Source of the DNA: Microaerobacter geothermalis
GTDB lineage: Bacteria; Bacillota; Bacilli; DSM-22679
NCBI RefSeq assembly: GCF_021608135.1
Contig: NZ_JAKIHL010000002.1
Span: 62,001 to 126,000 of the forward strand
Direction of reading: 5' to 3'
DNA: 64,000 bases
Part shown: one piece after another, positions 61,955 to 64,000 of the stretch
Layout: every line of letters starts with the position of its first letter
Position numbering within the stretch: the stretch's first letter is position 1
Notes under the pieces: model-generated
What the model was told of the DNA's origin: nothing
The model's database searches: none
Seen by the model: only the letters and a program-made list of their open reading frames with translations
Made by a program: the position numbers and the translations under genes

Positions 61955-63520
61955 CTAGTTCCTAAATTCTGAAGGTGTCATCCCCGTGATTCTTTTAAAA
62001 ATTTTACAGAAATAATTGGGATCATTATAACCTACTTTAAAAGAAATCTCTTTAATGCTGAGAGTTTTGTCAGCCAAGAATTCCTTGGCTTTGTTTATCC
62101 TCGTGACGGTTAGATAATCGGTAAAATTCTGTCCTGTTCGTTCCTTAAAAAACTTGCTGAAGTAATGATAGCTCATGTTTATCTCCTTGGCAGCATCATT
62201 AAGAGTTATATTCTGATCGTAATTTCGATTGATAAATTCAATAACCCTTGTGATCAAACCGTCAAATTTATGAACTCTAAGATCATTTATCTGTTGTGAC
62301 AACTTTTTAACCCAGTGGATAAATCGGTTCCTTAACTCTCCTTCTTCGATCAGATCGCTGCCTGTAATTTGTGGTGCCTGCCCTGTGATCCTGTGATTAA
62401 AGTAATAAGAGAGAGTCTTCTCCACTGCGATCACGACTTCCGACAATCTATCTCCTGCCTCTTGCATCCCCTCTTGACAATTTAAAAATATCCAATCGTA
62501 AATGTTTTGGAAACTTGCAATTGCACCGATCAGGTTACCTCCCAATAATCTGTCAATGAGTTCCCTTTCCAAATAGGAGGGGTATACTTCTGTTTTACCC
62601 GGTACTGTAATCAGATCCTCAAAATGAATGATCTCCTCCATTCCTGACACGTTTATAACCCTCTCAGCCTCCTCTGTTGATTTAGATAATCCCGTAATGG
62701 GATATGCCCTTCCGATACCAATCTTGAACGACAAATCGCTCCGTTTAGCAGTTTCACCTATTATCTCTTGGGCAAGTCTAAGGGAATAGTTCTTGATTTC
62801 ATAGGCATCCTCCTGTTCACTCACAGGTATATAGACAATGATGGTGTTTAACATCGGGGAGCCAACCAGGCATTTGCACAGGTTTTTGATGTTGGTTCGA
62901 AAATCTTGATAGAATTTATGTTTATCCAGACTGTACCTGACATCCTCTTTTTCGGGCAGGATATGACATATCAGCACAAAGCCGTAATTTAATTTCATCG
63001 CAAACAGTTCTTCATAAAATGTCAGATCATTGGCCAAGCCGGTATTAAATAAATAGGTATAAATGAATTCGCTTTCAATAAATGGAATCATCTGATTCAA
63101 CTTTTCCCGCAGTTCCAGTTCCCTGAACATGTTCTCCCTGTTCATCTCAACCAATTTTTGGGCATTTCTAATGACCTCGATAATTCCTTGCTTATCCATG
63201 GGTTTCAGAATATACTCCATTACACCCAGATTAACGGCCTCCTTGGCATAGTTAAAGTGTTCATAGGCAGAAATGATGACGAAAATAATGTCCGGATGCC
63301 TTGATTTAATCTTGCTAATGGCCTCTATCCCATTGATCCCCGGCATTTGAATATCCATAAACACCAGGTCCGGCTTAAGCAGCTCTACTTTTTCAATCGC
63401 TTCCCTGCCTGATTTGGCGGAACCAACCAACTCCACCTGACCGGAAAAACTGCTTTCAACAATAAAGCGAAGTGAATCTGTTACAATCTGCTCATCATCA
63501 GCAACGAATAATCTAACCAA
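61955..63520 (-). CDS. YesN-type AraC response regulator
   Basis: A 521-aa transcription factor. A receiver domain (about 1-120) has the acidic pair Asp8-Asp9, the phosphorylation site Asp56 in VFMDIQMPG and the LKPMDK Lys near 107. A central region of about 250 residues, common in YesN proteins, is followed by an AraC helix-turn-helix domain (about 420-521) with AAKEINMSYHYFSKFFKERTG and VGYNDPNYFCKIFKRITGMTPSEFR. It overlaps the kinase gene by 8 bp. It probably activates the xylFGH-type operon downstream. Confidence 0.92.
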   Translation of the reverse strand: MVRLFVADDEQIVTDSLRFIVESSFSGQVELVGSAKSGREAIEKVELLKPDLVFMDIQMPGINGIEAISKIKSRHPDIIFVIISAYEHFNYAKEAVNLGVMEYILKPMDKQGIIEVIRNAQKLVEMNRENMFRELELREKLNQMIPFIESEFIYTYLFNTGLANDLTFYEELFAMKLNYGFVLICHILPEKEDVRYSLDKHKFYQDFRTNIKNLCKCLVGSPMLNTIIVYIPVSEQEDAYEIKNYSLRLAQEIIGETAKRSDLSFKIGIGRAYPITGLSKSTEEAERVINVSGMEEIIHFEDLITVPGKTEVYPSYLERELIDRLLGGNLIGAIASFQNIYDWIFLNCQEGMQEAGDRLSEVVIAVEKTLSYYFNHRITGQAPQITGSDLIEEGELRNRFIHWVKKLSQQINDLRVHKFDGLITRVIEFINRNYDQNITLNDAAKEINMSYHYFSKFFKERTGQNFTDYLTVTRINKAKEFLADKTLSIKEISFKVGYNDPNYFCKIFKRITGMTPSEFRN

Positions 63521-64000
63521 CCGCCCTCGCCTCTTCCTTCAATGGTATTTTCAGGATAACCGTTGTCCCTTTGTTTAATTCGCTTTGGATTTCTATTAAT
63601 CGGTGCACATCTGGAATATTATAAAACAGACGTAGTCTTTCAATCACATTTTTCAGACCAATACCGGTTACATGCCCTTTGATCAGATCTTGATCCACAT
63701 CTACCGCCATGATTTGTTCAATTTTTTCCTGCACCATCCCTGCACCGTTATCGCTAACCTCTATCAAAACATAGCCGCTTTCCCCCTTAACAGTTAAGTT
63801 GATTCTCCCCCCCTGCTCCAACTCTCCTATTCCATGGATATAGGCATTTTCCACCAACGGTTGAATGATAATACAAGGAATTTCAGTTTCCAGAATTTTA
63901 TCATCTATCTCTGCCGAAAACTTTAACCGATCCCCAAACCGGGTCTCTAAAATATAGATATAGGCCATCACGCTGTTCACTTCTTCTGCCAGCTTTACCG
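63513..64000 (-). CDS. LytS/YesM-type sensor histidine kinase, C-terminal part
   Basis: The gene continues beyond the right edge of the window; about 162 codons are seen. The start of this part reads VKLAEEVNSVMAYIYILETRF, the end of the His_kinase region, followed by the ATP-binding domain with IQPLVENAYIHGI (N box), VSDNGAGM (G1) and GIGLKNVIERLRLFY (G2). It is a type-5/HPK8-like kinase. It should phosphorylate the adjacent YesN regulator in response to the XylFII-like sensor. Confidence 0.9.
   Translation of the reverse strand, partial: VKLAEEVNSVMAYIYILETRFGDRLKFSAEIDDKILETEIPCIIIQPLVENAYIHGIGELEQGGRINLTVKGESGYVLIEVSDNGAGMVQEKIEQIMAVDVDQDLIKGHVTGIGLKNVIERLRLFYNIPDVHRLIEIQSELNKGTTVILKIPLKEEARAVG

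Overview
The window looks like a chromosome segment from a low-to-moderate-GC, endospore-forming member of the Bacillales. The evidence is sporulation genes (spoIIP, gpr), competence genes (comEB, comEC), the hrcA-grpE-dnaK-dnaJ-prmA-rsmE heat-shock block with a CIRCE operator, GGAGG-type ribosome binding sites and frequent GTG/TTG starts. A two-subunit fumarate reductase, an Fnr-like operator and a probable selenoprotein suggest an anaerobic or facultative lifestyle. The genus cannot be fixed from sequence alone.

Layout. 1-4.5 kb (minus): the start of rpsU, a HIT protein, YwgA-like and YwfO-like proteins, then a three-gene set made of an unrecognised 212-aa protein, a 25-aa peptide and a membrane HD-GYP protein. 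4.7-6.0 kb (+): an MFS exporter. 6.1-12.9 kb (minus): an FadR-type regulator, three glycolate/D-lactate oxidase subunits and a lactate permease. 13.1-19.9 kb (minus): a cell-wall amidase, two-part class I fumarase, fumarate reductase FrdB/FrdA, and upstream of them a gene with an in-frame UGA that reads as a selenocysteine HMA-type protein. 20-40 kb: the conserved Bacillales housekeeping block (Na/Pi transporter, deoC, Nudix, mtaB, rsmE, prmA, dnaJ, dnaK, grpE, hrcA, hemW, lepA, yqxA, spoIIP, gpr, rpsT, holA). 39.3-42.3 kb: ECF sigma/anti-sigma pair and a PiT phosphate transporter with its DUF47 partner. 42.5-49.1 kb: lutABC with a regulator, divergent from a second GlcD/GlcF pair. 49.2-56.4 kb: HD hydrolase, VOC protein, comEC, comEB, asnB. 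56.6-64 kb (minus): a xylose-type ABC transporter and a membrane-anchored sugar sensor with a YesN/LytS two-component pair; the kinase is cut by the window end.

How it fits together. Two separately regulated hydroxy-acid oxidation loci (6-13 kb and 42-49 kb), each with an FadR-type GntR regulator and palindromic operators, would feed lactate or glycolate carbon and electrons to pyruvate or glyoxylate. Fumarase and fumarate reductase could consume reductant anaerobically. An Fnr-like site is placed at about -41.5 of the only good promoter seen upstream of the selenoprotein-frd-fum group.

A family of short, structured repeats with inverted ends of the TATAGACGGAA type is scattered through the intergenic regions. 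At least eleven full, deleted or end-only copies are visible. One separates the two fumarase subunit genes, one touches the lepA stop codon, and one may give gpr a promoter. The most notable items are the selenoprotein with its SECIS-like hairpin, the 25-aa peptide/HD-GYP set, and this repeat family.
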